A DNA stretch of 64,000 nt from Chitinophagaceae bacterium (GTDB lineage Bacteria > Bacteroidota > Bacteroidia > Chitinophagales > Chitinophagaceae): positions 124,001 to 188,000 of the forward strand of contig JADKJC010000005.1 in assembly GCA_016722465.1 (NCBI GenBank), given 5' to 3'. Below the pieces are notes generated by a model, which was not told the DNA's origin, did not search any database, and saw only the letters and a list, made by a program, of their open reading frames with translations. A program made the position numbers and the translations under genes. Shown in pieces: positions 26,926 to 36,832 of this stretch (position 1 is its first letter; each line of letters starts with the position of its first letter).

Positions 26926-27726
26926 ATGAAAAAAACTCTGCTCCTGCTTCTTGCAGCAATCCCTTATTATTTTACAGCAACCAGCCAGCAGCTTACAGCA
27001 GTGTCTGTAAACTTATTTGCCTACCTGCCAGATTTCAACAACGAAAGATCGCTCCGGGATGGTGTTGCAGTTATATTCAATGGACAAAGTGATGATGTTG
27101 ATCTTGCCGATGCAAAAAAAATGGCTAACCCGGCAGAGAATATTGCCATCCTGCGGAACCGTATTTTACTGGCAGGTGAACAGCGAACCAGTTTTGACAC
27201 AATCCCGATAACCCTGTGGAATTTGCAGCAACGCAATTATGAACTGGAGATATTTACCAGGAACATCAATACCATTTTCCTGGAGGAGGTGAATACACAC
27301 CGCATACTTACTATTGCTGCTTCAGATACACTTCGTTATTCCTTCAGCAATCAAACAGCCAATACCCCGCTCGATTCATCCACCAGGTTCTGGCTGATAT
27401 TTGATACAACACATGTTATTACACCTCCTCATCCATGCGGCCATCATCCACATCATCACGGCCATCACAGGAATGAGCATAAAAACATCAGGCTGTATCC
27501 CAACCCCGTGATTGGAAGTTACATTAACCTTGACATGAAGCACCTGTGTGCAGGAAGATATAAAGTGACTATCCTGGGATTAAATCATGCATCGGCTTAT
27601 ATGTTTACCCATACAATCAATTGTACGGAACGTATCAATACAAGCCATCTTCCCAAGGGAAAATATTATTTTATCCTAGAGGATGAAGAGGGTTGGAGAA
27701 CAACCAAACAGATAGAAGTGAATTGA
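26926..27726 (+). CDS. Secreted His-rich protein with T9SS type A-like C-terminal domain
   Basis: 266 aa from ATG 26926 (MKKTLLLLLAAIPYYFTATSQQ, signal peptide). The middle is an unrecognised beta-rich domain (VSVNLFAYLPDFNNERSLRDG...). Near residues 170-190 a Cys/His-rich linker (PCGHHPHHHGHHRNEH) could bind metal. The last about 80 residues (IRLYPNPVIGSYINLDMK ... GKYYFILEDEEGWRTTKQIEV) look like a T9SS sorting domain. Expected at the cell surface or secreted. Not clearly linked to the defence operon it diverges from. Confidence 0.68.
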   Translation: MKKTLLLLLAAIPYYFTATSQQLTAVSVNLFAYLPDFNNERSLRDGVAVIFNGQSDDVDLADAKKMANPAENIAILRNRILLAGEQRTSFDTIPITLWNLQQRNYELEIFTRNINTIFLEEVNTHRILTIAASDTLRYSFSNQTANTPLDSSTRFWLIFDTTHVITPPHPCGHHPHHHGHHRNEHKNIRLYPNPVIGSYINLDMKHLCAGRYKVTILGLNHASAYMFTHTINCTERINTSHLPKGKYYFILEDEEGWRTTKQIEVN

Positions 27727-27861
27727 CGCAGATATAAGCAAACCGGGGCATCTTATATACATAAATACATATATAATGGGCAAGCTACCCAGCCTGCTGC
27801 CCTTTAAACAATGTGAATAAATTCGTTTTACAATGAATCCGGATTGAATTAACATTGCCGA

Positions 27862-28164
27862 ATGAGAGCGGCATTAAATAATTTATTCAGCAATAAGATC
27901 ACTTTAGAAAATGGCTCCCAGTACTATTACTACGTTAAGCCCTTTGAACTCACCAATGCATTGGGCAATGTGGTTGCTTTGTTACAGCAATATACATTTT
28001 CCCCATCAGAAGAAAATACAACTGCTCCTGATTACAAGCTTTACAAAACAAAAGAAGGGAACTGGTACGATGTGGAAGAGGCAGGCGTAATACATGAAAA
28101 GAATATTTCAAGAATGCTCAAATCTGCAATCGATAAAAAAGAAGATACCATTATTTCAGATTAA
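27862..28164 (+). CDS. Hypothetical protein, 100 aa
   Basis: A soluble acidic protein beginning MRAALNNLFSNKITLENG. No signal peptide, no recognised domain. The segment 'YKLYKTKEGNWYDVEE' and the KLE/KDE-rich C-terminus suggest a small alpha/beta fold. Convergent with xylA, separated by a shared hairpin terminator at 28212-28246. Confidence 0.6.
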   Translation: MRAALNNLFSNKITLENGSQYYYYVKPFELTNALGNVVALLQQYTFSPSEENTTAPDYKLYKTKEGNWYDVEEAGVIHEKNISRMLKSAIDKKEDTIISD

Positions 28165-28211
28165 TTGTATTAACACTATCTGCATTTCCAGTAAATGTTA
28201 GAAGACATAAA

Positions 28212-28246
28212 AACAGGCAATACTATTTTGATAGCATTGCCTGTTT
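28212..28246 (-). terminator. Intrinsic terminator of xylA, possibly bidirectional
   Basis: The stem AACAGGCAAT / ATTGCCTGTT (10 bp) is extended by an inner CTAT/ATAG. On the minus strand it is followed by TTTTTATG; on the plus strand only TTTC follows. It lies between the convergent 100-aa gene and xylA. Confidence 0.7.
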
Positions 28247-28261
28247 CATTCTGTGTGTGTT

Positions 28262-29590
28262 TTAAATATACCTGTTGATAAGATTTTCCAGGAATTCCTG
28301 TTTGCCGCTTATTACTGCTGGCTCCCCATTTTCAATAGCATAAGCCCTTAGGTCTTCCAATGATAATCTCCCTTCTTCAAATGCTTTTCCTTTTCCTGTA
28401 TCATAGGAAGCATATCTTTCGTCCCGGATCTTTTTATAAGCAGATTGTTGCAGAATACTATCCGCAGTGATTAATGCCCTTGCAAATGCATCCATACCAC
28501 CAATGTGGGCATAAAATAAATCCGCTGCATCGGTGGAGTTACGCCTGATCTTGGCATCAAAATTAATTCCGCCACCTTTGAATCCACCAGCTTCTAAGAT
28601 GATGAGCATGGCTTCTGTCAGTTCATTGATGTCGTTGGGAAACTGGTCCGTGTCCCAACCATTCTGGTAATCGCCCCGGTTGGCATCCATACTGCCCAGC
28701 AAACCAGCATCGGCCGCTACCTGCAGCTCATGGGTAAATGTGTGCCCGGCTAATGTTGCATGGTTTACTTCTATGTTCAGGCTAAAATCATTCAACAGAT
28801 CATACTGGCGTAAAAATCCAATCACTGTTTCGCAATCATAATCGTATTGATGCTTGCTTGGTTCGCATGGTTTGGGTTCAATAAAAAACTTTCCTTTAAA
28901 CCCATTTTTCTTTGCATAGTCTTTTGCCGTGTGCAGGAATTTTGCCAGGTGCTCTTTCTCTCTTTTCATATTGGTATTAAGCAAACTCATATACCCCTCT
29001 CTCCCACCCCAAAAAACATAATTCTCCCCACCCAGTTCCATGGTGGCATCCAGTGCAGCTTTTACCTGTGCACCTGCATGAGCAAGCACATGAAAATCGG
29101 GGTTGGTAGAAGCCCCATTCATGTACCGCCTGTTAGAAAAAAGATTGGCAGTACCCCATAATAATTTCACGCCGCTTGCCGCCTGTTTGTTTTTCAGGTA
29201 AGCCGTAATGGCCTGCAGGCGCCTTTCATTTTCTGCCACATCACTGGTATACTCCACTGCATCCACATCATGAAAACAATAATAAGGCAGTCCCAGTTTG
29301 CTGATAAATTCAAATGCTGCATCTGCTTTGTCCTTTGCTCTTTCGACCGCATCAGGTTTTTCATTCCAGGCAAAAAGATGTGTTGGTTCTCCAAAAGGAT
29401 CGGCACCATTGCCCACAAAAGAATGCCAGTAAGCACAGGCAAACCGTAAATGTTCTTTCATGGGCTTACCGGCTACTATTTTATTTTTATCGTACCAACG
29501 GTACGCCAATGGATTATCGCTTGCTACTCCTTCAAATTTAATTTCAGGAATTTCTTTAAAAAATTCTTTATCCCCTGTAATGACTGACAT
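28262..29590 (-). CDS. xylA: Xylose isomerase
   Basis: 442 aa, the normal length of the class II enzyme. Catalytic His107 and Asp110 lie in 'YYCFHDVDA'. Metal-site motifs '[15 protein letters not shown]', '[12 protein letters not shown]' and '[13 protein letters not shown]' are all present. It converts D-xylose to D-xylulose in the cytoplasm. Second gene after xylB on the minus strand, with a 147-base gap that holds a weak hairpin, so it may have its own promoter. Presumably controlled by the AraC-type regulator divergent from xylB. Confidence 0.97.
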   Translation of the reverse strand: MSVITGDKEFFKEIPEIKFEGVASDNPLAYRWYDKNKIVAGKPMKEHLRFACAYWHSFVGNGADPFGEPTHLFAWNEKPDAVERAKDKADAAFEFISKLGLPYYCFHDVDAVEYTSDVAENERRLQAITAYLKNKQAASGVKLLWGTANLFSNRRYMNGASTNPDFHVLAHAGAQVKAALDATMELGGENYVFWGGREGYMSLLNTNMKREKEHLAKFLHTAKDYAKKNGFKGKFFIEPKPCEPSKHQYDYDCETVIGFLRQYDLLNDFSLNIEVNHATLAGHTFTHELQVAADAGLLGSMDANRGDYQNGWDTDQFPNDINELTEAMLIILEAGGFKGGGINFDAKIRRNSTDAADLFYAHIGGMDAFARALITADSILQQSAYKKIRDERYASYDTGKGKAFEEGRLSLEDLRAYAIENGEPAVISGKQEFLENLINRYI

Positions 29591-29737
29591 GGTGTTATAT
29601 TTTTTTATTAGTGTAATTATTTTTTGTTCCTGGCTTCTAAACTATTATAAACTTTAGTGGCAGCTTGCCCCTCCAGCAGGCGGGGTCACACTCTTATACA
29701 ATACAACTTTACTGAACTTTTATTCCTTCAGCACCTA

Positions 29738-31222
29738 TCAATGTTCCTCCATTTGCAATTGCAACAATGCTTTCCATTTCACATATAGTTCATTGTACAA
29801 TTCAGCCTGGCAAGGTTCTACCAACTGCAGTGGTTTAAAATATTTAAACGCCTCCGCTTCTGAGCGATATACGCCTGCGCCCAATCCTGCACCAATAGCA
29901 GCACCCACACTGCCATTACAGTTGTACAACTCAACCGGCACATTTAATGTATTTACAAAACTTTCTGTAAACACCTCACTCAAAAACATATTGGCCTTGC
30001 CAGCCCTGATTACGTTGGGGGCCATCCCATTTTCTCTAAGGATATCCAGGCCATAGCGAAAAGCAAATGCAATGCCCTCCTGTGCAGCCCGGAACAAATG
30101 TGCGGTACTGTGTTTATTCAGATCAATATGCTGAATATGTACCTGCACTGTTTTATTATTCAGCATTCTTTCTGCACCATTTCCAAATGGCAGAATGAAT
30201 AGCCCATCACTACCGGGGTTGATCGTGTTTGCTGCATCATTTATTTGCTGGTACGACATGCGACTGCCTGCAATGTTTTTTATCCAGCGGTTTAAAATGC
30301 CCGTACCATTGATGCACAATAAAACACCTACCCGTTTTTGCTCTGTTGCATAATTTACATGGGCAAATGTATTTACCCTCGAAGCTTTATCATAAGTCAA
30401 TTCATCACCAATGCCATAAATAACACCACTGGTCCCGGCAGTGGCAGCTACTTCACCGGGCTGCAGCACATTTAATGAGAGTGCGTTGTTGGGCTGGTCG
30501 CCGGCTTTGTACGTAACAGGTATATTTTCTTTTAAAGAAAGTTGATGGGCAACCTCATTACTTAACAAGCCATGCTCACTAAATACAGGCTGAATGGCCG
30601 GTAATACAGCTGTATCAAATCCAAAATAATTCATCACATCTTTTGATGGTTCATTATTTTTAAAATCCCATAATATACCTTCCGATAGTGCAGCAACAGA
30701 AGTGGTAATTGCCCCGGTCAATTTCATTGCAATAAAATCACCCGGCAGCATTATTTTATCAATCCTGTCAAAAATTTCCTGTTCATTTTGTTTTACCCAT
30801 TGCAGTTTACTTGCTGTAAAATTGCCGGGTGAATTCAACAGGTGGGATAAGCATTTTTCTTTACCAATGGTTTCAAAAGCTTTGTTGCCAATTTCAACTG
30901 CACGGCTGTCGCACCATATAATACTGTCACGTAAACAGTTTTGGTCTTTGTCAACACAAACCAATCCATGCATCTGGTAAGCAACCCCAATAGCAGCAAT
31001 ATCCTTTGGGTCATATTTTTTTGAAGCATTGGCTTTTACGATGGCCGCCTTCACATGCGCCCACCACATTTCCGGGTCTTGTTCTGCCCAGCCGCTTTGC
31101 AAAGATGTAAACAGGGACTCTGTTTCGGGATATTGAACAGTTACAAGGCATTGCTGTGTTTGAGCATCCACTACTGCCACTTTAATGGAAGATGTTCCAA
31201 TGTCAATTCCCAATAGCAACAT
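29738..31222 (-). CDS. xylB: Xylulokinase (FGGY family)
   Basis: 494 aa. N-terminal FGGY ATPase motif 'LLGIDIGTSSIKVAVVD'; substrate-side 'YQMHGLVCVD' with 'SIIWCDSRA'. The second FGGY domain has 'VAATAGTSGVIYG', 'LPFGNGAERM' and 'SVGAAIGAGLGAG'. It phosphorylates D-xylulose to xylulose-5-phosphate. It precedes xylA. Divergent from the AraC-type regulator with a 130-base shared promoter region. Confidence 0.95.
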   Translation of the reverse strand: MLLLGIDIGTSSIKVAVVDAQTQQCLVTVQYPETESLFTSLQSGWAEQDPEMWWAHVKAAIVKANASKKYDPKDIAAIGVAYQMHGLVCVDKDQNCLRDSIIWCDSRAVEIGNKAFETIGKEKCLSHLLNSPGNFTASKLQWVKQNEQEIFDRIDKIMLPGDFIAMKLTGAITTSVAALSEGILWDFKNNEPSKDVMNYFGFDTAVLPAIQPVFSEHGLLSNEVAHQLSLKENIPVTYKAGDQPNNALSLNVLQPGEVAATAGTSGVIYGIGDELTYDKASRVNTFAHVNYATEQKRVGVLLCINGTGILNRWIKNIAGSRMSYQQINDAANTINPGSDGLFILPFGNGAERMLNNKTVQVHIQHIDLNKHSTAHLFRAAQEGIAFAFRYGLDILRENGMAPNVIRAGKANMFLSEVFTESFVNTLNVPVELYNCNGSVGAAIGAGLGAGVYRSEAEAFKYFKPLQLVEPCQAELYNELYVKWKALLQLQMEEH

Positions 31223-31352
31223 ACAATCGTTTTATAACAGTAAAGGTATCTCAACTGTATGGCCCTGTACAACTGTTATCCATTTAAAAAAATACGCTAT
31301 CTTATCATAGTTATACTATTTTGCAGGTAAATACCGATAATATAAAGGTTTC

Positions 31353-32210
31353 ATGAAAACGCTGATACAAAAAATACATGTCGAGGACCAGCATTCTTTT
31401 GCCTGCAGGAAATACCGCACACCATATTTTGAAACCAACTGGCACAAGCATGAAGAGTATGAACTCATACTGATCACGGAAGGTTATGGGGCTGCTTTGA
31501 TTGGCGATTATGTAGGCGAATACAAGACAGGGGATATTTTTTTTCTTGGTTCAGGCCTGCCCCACTGGTTCCGAAAATCGCATCCCAAAATGACCGGCAG
31601 CGCCATAGTGATCCATTTTCGAAAAGATTTTTGTGGCGACCGTTTTTTCCAGTTGCCGGAAATGAAAAAAATATTATGGCTGCTTGAAAATGACAACAAT
31701 GGAATACTGCTTCAGAAAAAATTAAAGCAAACCATCGCAGCATTGATACCTCAAATAGAAAATACTAAAGGGCTTAACAGGATATCCCTATTGTTGAATT
31801 GCCTTCAACAGATCAGTGAATCCAAACAGTATACCGTTATCACCAAGGCATTTAACCCCAGCAGCAACAAGGAAAATTCTGCCATTGAAAAAATATTCAC
31901 CTGGTCATTCCTGCATTACCTGCATCCAGTAACACTAAAAGAAGTTGCGAAGGAAGCAGGCATGAGCATTCCTACTTTTTGCAGGTTCTTTAAACGCAAT
32001 ATCAAAAAAAGCTATTTTGATTTTTTAAAAGAACTCCGCATTGCCAATGCCTGCAAATTGCTGAGAGAAAGCAATGAACCGATATTAAACATCTGCTACA
32101 ACAGCGGCTACAACAGCTGGGCGCATTTCAGCAAGCAATTTAAGCAGGTAAAAGAAATATCACCCAATCAATACAGGAAACTTTTTAAACAAAATGGAGA
32201 ACAGTCATAA
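31353..32210 (+). CDS. AraC-family transcriptional regulator, probable xylose regulator
   Basis: 285 aa. N-terminal cupin (about 20-105): 'YFETNWHKHEEYELILITEGYG', 'GDIFFLGSGLPHWF'. C-terminal double HTH (about 185-280): 'TLKEVAKEAGMSIPTFCRFFKRNI' and the AraC signature 'NICYNSGYNSWAHFSKQFKQV'. Divergent from xylBA, so I infer xylose-responsive activation. A 6-bp hairpin (GCCCTT/AAGGGC, 32222-32236) lies just after the stop, and a stronger terminator follows at 32452. Confidence 0.9.
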   Translation: MKTLIQKIHVEDQHSFACRKYRTPYFETNWHKHEEYELILITEGYGAALIGDYVGEYKTGDIFFLGSGLPHWFRKSHPKMTGSAIVIHFRKDFCGDRFFQLPEMKKILWLLENDNNGILLQKKLKQTIAALIPQIENTKGLNRISLLLNCLQQISESKQYTVITKAFNPSSNKENSAIEKIFTWSFLHYLHPVTLKEVAKEAGMSIPTFCRFFKRNIKKSYFDFLKELRIANACKLLRESNEPILNICYNSGYNSWAHFSKQFKQVKEISPNQYRKLFKQNGEQS

Positions 32211-32451
32211 CTTTGTTAAAAGCCCTTATAAAGGGCACCGATAAAACAGGTTAAATAAAAGCCGTGTCAATGAGCCCTGCTATCCGCTAAATAAAATAAG
32301 TATCAGAATTTACAACCACCCATCACTGTTTAATAAGCATTACCATTTATGAATGGGCAGTAACGTGATCGTTGCCTGAGGGATAATACATGAAATAGTT
32401 GCCAATGCAAGCTGGTGAAACGAAATAAACAGGGCCGCAAAACCTTACAAA

Positions 32452-32483
32452 TAATAAAGGGCCGCAACTGCGGCCCTTTATTA
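32452..32483. terminator. Bidirectional terminator between AraC regulator and SWIB gene
   Basis: A perfect 14-bp stem, TAATAAAGGGCCGC with its complement, and an AACT loop. The T/A-rich arms give U-rich 3' tails in both directions. Placed between two convergent genes. Confidence 0.8.
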
Positions 32484-32498
32484 ATATCAGCTACAATC

Positions 32499-32909
32499 TT
32501 ACTTTACATTCTTGCTTACAATTTTTGCAATATCAAACATAGATACCTGCCCCTTGCCAGCAAAAAGAACTTTTAATGTTGCATCTGCATTGATCATACG
32601 CCTGTTCTTGGCATCCTGCAGTTTGTTCTTCTTAATGTAATCCCATATTTTTTTAATGACTTCTGTTCTTGGCACTGGTTTGCTGCCAATTACTGCTGCC
32701 AACGCAGGGCTGGGTGTAAGGGCCGCCATAAAAGCCGCATTGGGTTTACGGGCAGCTTTCTTTTTTACCGGTGCTTTTTTTACCGGTGCTTTCTTTTTAG
32801 GTGCCGCTTTTTTAGCTGCAGCTTTTTTAGGCGCTGCTTTTTTTACCGGCGCTTTTTTAACTGCTTTTTTGGCTGCTTTCTTTACTGTTTTTTTTACTGC
32901 TTTAGCCAT
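32499..32909 (-). CDS. Lysine/alanine-rich SWIB-domain protein
   Basis: 136 aa. Residues 1-55 are a histone H1-like KKA/KKAP repeat tail, expected to bind DNA. Residues about 57-135 form a SWIB/MDM2-like domain (MAALTPSPALAAVIGSKPVPR; KIWDYIKKNKLQDAKNRRMI; AGKGQVSMFDIAKIVSKNV). Similar proteins in Bacteroidota and Chlamydiae are thought to compact or organise DNA. It stands alone, with its own terminator at 32452-32483. The internal repeats are typical and not an artefact. Confidence 0.9.
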   Translation of the reverse strand: MAKAVKKTVKKAAKKAVKKAPVKKAAPKKAAAKKAAPKKKAPVKKAPVKKKAARKPNAAFMAALTPSPALAAVIGSKPVPRTEVIKKIWDYIKKNKLQDAKNRRMINADATLKVLFAGKGQVSMFDIAKIVSKNVK

Positions 32910-33394
32910 AGAAAAAAATTTAATAGTTAATAAGTAATTTGACTGTCAAATTTAATACTGCTTTGTGATTATTTACAAATTAATGCCCATATTTAATAAC
33001 TGTTTATCCCCCATAAAGCTAAGAGTTGTCAACACTTGGTAAATTCAGGGGGGAAACTGGCGGGGTTTTCCCGCTTTTGCTGCCAATGGTTAGTATGAGG
33101 CTTCAGTAAAGATATCCTCCATCCAATTGGGAAAAAGAGCAATTCATTTTTTGATGCCTTGTTAATACTGCCGGGCAAAAACAGAAACAGCAAATTTCTA
33201 AAATAATGATAGTCGAGATAACCTGCCACGGGTCTTCTTCCAGGCGGAGGTTCACGGGTGCAGCAACTGGCGCCCGATTATTTGAGCCGAATACTTCAAA
33301 GGGAAAAGGGGGCACATGGCATTGATAACAACTTAAATGCATACATCACCTGCTAAGCAAGCCACAGGCAACATCAGGTAATTGATTGCAACCC
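32910..33394. other. 485-base stretch without a supported gene
   Basis: Leader of the SWIB gene on the right side of 32909, then sequence with only poor frames (a 79-codon minus-strand frame at 33103-33342 has no recognisable fold and unusual Cys/Phe content). A short GC stem GCGGG/CCCGC near 33060-33076 is the only local structure. Nothing else seen. Confidence 0.5.
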
Positions 33395-35032
33395 TCAATA
33401 CCTGTAAATAATAAACCCGTTTGGCCGGAGCCTTGCGTTACCCACTAATATTTTTGCGGTGGCAGGAAGCGTTACCTTCCTTTCTGCCCCGAAATTAATG
33501 ATGACATTTATTCTATCATCCGCCCATGAACGGGCAAATGATATCATGTCATTATTGAATGTCAGGGTACCATAACTTCCATACTGCAATACTTTCTCTT
33601 TGGTTCTTAAAGCAATCAGTTTTTTATAGCTATCAAGTATAGTATTGCCTTTTTTTGAGAGTGACTCCACATTCACATTTTTATAATCATCGTTGATCTT
33701 TATCCAGCTTTGTTCTTCAGAAAAGCCGGCAAAGGGCGTTGCATTCCATTGCATCGGGCTTCTTGATTTATCCCGGTTGTGCTGATTGCCTTCCAGCAAT
33801 GCTGCAGCGGAATCTTTACCTGCTGCCAGTGCCAGTTGATAATGTGTCCGGCCCTGAATGTCCACCATTTCTTCAATACCGTCTGCATTGATATTGTGCA
33901 TCCCAATCTCTTCTCCATAATAAATAAACGGGACACCCTTTGCCGTCAGCATCAATGCAGCCAATGCAACAGCCCTGCCTTTGTCACCTGCAGCAAGGCG
34001 ATCGATCAAACGGGGCATATCATGACTGCCAAAAAACAAGGTTGGATAACCCGGCATATTCTTCTCCATGCTTTGCAGTTCATCAAATATTTTTTTGGCA
34101 GAGAATTTCGGGAGGCTGCCGAAATTAAAATTGAACACCACATCCAGTATTTCAGGCAATTGGTATTTTTTTAGTACTTCAATTTTATCACTGCCAATCT
34201 CTCCTACAATAAACCTGTCTTTGTATTCATTCACAACAGACTTTATTGTACGCAGGACTTCTTTAACACCGGGTTGATCAATATCATTGATGTGTTGCTG
34301 GACACCTTCCTTCATTGGGTTATCTTTTGTAATGCCATCGGTTGTTAAAAAATTAATGACATCCAGCCGGAAACCATCCACACCAAGCTTTAACCAATAT
34401 CTCAACACATCCTGTACTTCTTTCACCACTTCCGGGTTGCTCCAGTTAAGATCTGCCATTCTTGTATCAAACTTGTGATAATAATACTGGTTAGTCATCG
34501 TATCTTTTTGCCAGGCAATTCCTCCGAAGAAAGATTCCCAGTTATTCGGCTGATCTTTCCATATATAATAATTACGGTAAGGATTATCAACAGACTTTCT
34601 TGATTCAAGGAACCATTTAGCGGCTGTGGACGTATGGTTGAGCACCATATCCATAATCACCTTGATGCCTCTTTTATGAGCTTCGGCCAAATACTGTTTA
34701 AAATCTTCAGCATTGCCGTAAGTGGAATCAATGTCATAATAGCTGGCTACATCATAGCCATTATCCACTTTGGGCGACTGTAAAAATGGTGTAAGCCAGA
34801 TTCCTTTTACCCCAAGCGATTGCAGGTAATCCAGCTTAGCTGTCATGCCTTTAAAATCACCGTAACCATCACCATCACTGTCGGCATAGCTGGGCATGTA
34901 TATTTCATAGAAAACAGTTTCCTTCCACCATTTTCTTTGAGCTTTCTTCTCCTGGGAAAAAGCAGCAGAAAAAATTAAGGAAGAAGAAAGTATGAAGATT
35001 AGGATTGCAGATAATTTTGAAGCGCTATTCAT
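33395..35032 (-). CDS. Secreted GH13 alpha-glucosidase/oligo-1,6-glucosidase-like enzyme
   Basis: 545 aa with a signal peptide (residues 1-26, ending AAFSQ). (Beta/alpha)8 GH13 regions: I 'DMVLNHTS', II 'GFRLDVINFL' (nucleophile Asp224), III 'IVGEIGS' (acid/base Glu278), IV 'FFGSHDMPR' (Asp338). QPDLN-like 'RMADLNWSNP' points to the oligo-1,6-glucosidase/alpha-glucosidase subgroup. It would release glucose from alpha-linked oligosaccharides in the periplasm or at the surface. Last gene of the polysaccharide-utilisation operon, 9 bases after the previous stop. Confidence 0.92.
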   Translation of the reverse strand: MNSASKLSAILIFILSSSLIFSAAFSQEKKAQRKWWKETVFYEIYMPSYADSDGDGYGDFKGMTAKLDYLQSLGVKGIWLTPFLQSPKVDNGYDVASYYDIDSTYGNAEDFKQYLAEAHKRGIKVIMDMVLNHTSTAAKWFLESRKSVDNPYRNYYIWKDQPNNWESFFGGIAWQKDTMTNQYYYHKFDTRMADLNWSNPEVVKEVQDVLRYWLKLGVDGFRLDVINFLTTDGITKDNPMKEGVQQHINDIDQPGVKEVLRTIKSVVNEYKDRFIVGEIGSDKIEVLKKYQLPEILDVVFNFNFGSLPKFSAKKIFDELQSMEKNMPGYPTLFFGSHDMPRLIDRLAAGDKGRAVALAALMLTAKGVPFIYYGEEIGMHNINADGIEEMVDIQGRTHYQLALAAGKDSAAALLEGNQHNRDKSRSPMQWNATPFAGFSEEQSWIKINDDYKNVNVESLSKKGNTILDSYKKLIALRTKEKVLQYGSYGTLTFNNDMISFARSWADDRINVIINFGAERKVTLPATAKILVGNARLRPNGFIIYRY

Positions 35033-35041
35033 ACTACCGGT

Positions 35042-36759
35042 TTATTTTTTTTGTTGAAACATATAATCAACCACAACACCATTTACCAGCATTTTATTTC
35101 CCTCATAAGTTACCTTACCCCCGGCAGGAACACATACGATGATCGATGCAGTTTGTGCTGGTAATTTTATTGATGCAGCAGCAGCAACATTTTTTGCAAT
35201 AAATATCCCTGTAACCGTATTGTACAGATCAACCTTTTTACCTGCTGTTGTTTTCATTACAACTGTTTTAGCAGTTGTGTAAGGATTGTAATATAAGAAA
35301 GAGGGGTATGCTTTGTCATGATAAAAATCGGTGGCCAGTAAATTCAACTGTAACACAGCAGTAACGTTGGTAGTGCGGATGATGCTGCCAAAAATGCCCA
35401 CATGGCCACTACCGTAAACACTGAACTGTGATTCCTCCGGGTTCTTGCCAGGCACCCACAGCGGGCCATCACCCTGTGCAACCGGCCCTTTTAAGTTTTC
35501 ATGCTGTTTGTAAGATGATTGTTTGATAATGCCTTCATACCCGATCACCCCCCTGGTAACGGAAGCCAGTTGCGGAATGGTCTCATGATCATCGGGCATG
35601 TACTGCGGATAAAAGAATCTTGCTGCATTGGCTGCATTCAGCATCCATTTACCAATGGCAAGAGCATACGACTGATCATATCTTACCATCGGAACCAATG
35701 GCCATGCAGCATCGTAAGTATTCATCAAAAAACCATAACCACCATGATCAACGGTACTGCCAACGATCCCTGAAATATCAATGCCATTCCAGTTACCAAC
35801 CAATACACCCCAGCCTCACGGCACACCGCTGTGCCATCAAAGCTCCAGCCCAACATTTTATTAAGGTCATACTGCTTTCCCTGTTCTGCATTGATCCTTG
35901 CAGCTAAGTAAGCGCCAAAGGGCATCAGCAATTCGTAAGTAGGATTTATTTTTTGAGATTGCAAAGCAGACAAAGCACTCAATGCTCCCTTTAAATATCG
36001 TACATCGCCAAACTTTTTAAATGCGGCATATAACACATAAGCATGACCAGCCGATGCATCCGGTTGTGTGCATATCTGGTTTGTCATCGGCTGCATCTTG
36101 CCATAGTCAAAATAAGAATAATCATAGTTGCCATTCAAGATGGAATCAGCAGCGTAAAATTTTTCGGCAATGGCTTTTGCAATTTCAGTAAAGCCAGGTT
36201 GATGGGGATACTGATCATAAATAGCATAGAATAAAACATTTGGATAAACATCGTACCACCAGTCACGACCATAACCGCCACCCAGCAATGCCACTTCCGG
36301 ACAGGTGTTGTTCATCATGATATTCCAGCCTGTTTCTTTGTTGAAATAATTTTTCAGCATGCCAACATAATCAAGCCCCGTTTGGCTGGTCTTATTAATA
36401 CCCACCAGGCTTGCACCCAGCGTGGCACCCATTGTTGCCAATGCTTCATGAAACATGCCTTTGTTATTAACCCCCTGGCGCACATCTGCCAGTGCAGTAT
36501 ATAAGCCCGCTACGTTTTGAGGAAAGTTTTTTTTACTGCTGTCGATCCATACCAATGGCCAGAATTTTCCTTTTGCATTAAAATCAAATACCGTTTTATC
36601 AAACCGAAGCGCCAGTTTTTTATAATCGATTATCTGCAATGGTTTTGGCAGAAATGGCATCTGGTCAACACGTGCCAATGGTTGCTGCTTCACCTGTGCT
36701 GATGAAAGCATTGGAAAAAAAGTAAAAGCGTATAAAGCAATCTTTATAAATCGGTTCAT
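35042..36759 (-). CDS. Putative secreted alpha/alpha-barrel glycosidase, unclassified, one frameshift
   Basis: Pieces 35725-36759 and 35042-35803 join into 572 aa when one G is restored at 35814-35815 (CREGWGVLVGNWNGIDISG). Signal peptide 'FIKIALYAFTFFPMLSSAQ'. The body is helical with repeated Trp/Tyr/Gly-rich loops (GYGRDWWYDVYPNVLF; STVDHGGYGFLMNTYDAAWPL), which suggests an (alpha/alpha)6 toroid enzyme. The C-terminal 150 residues look like a beta-sandwich domain. I cannot name a GH family. Context with GH13, GH130 and SusCD supports glycan processing. Confidence 0.65.
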
Positions 36760-36832
36760 CGTGAATTTATTTTAGAGATACATATTTAAAAGTCATCCTT
36801 CAGGTAATAAAAACAACAGGCATTGCCATCTG

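Noticed and set aside
33103..33342. 79-codon minus-strand ORF between SWIB and GH13 genes
   Set aside because: Unusual Cys/Phe content, no domain, overlaps another poor frame; no support for a gene.
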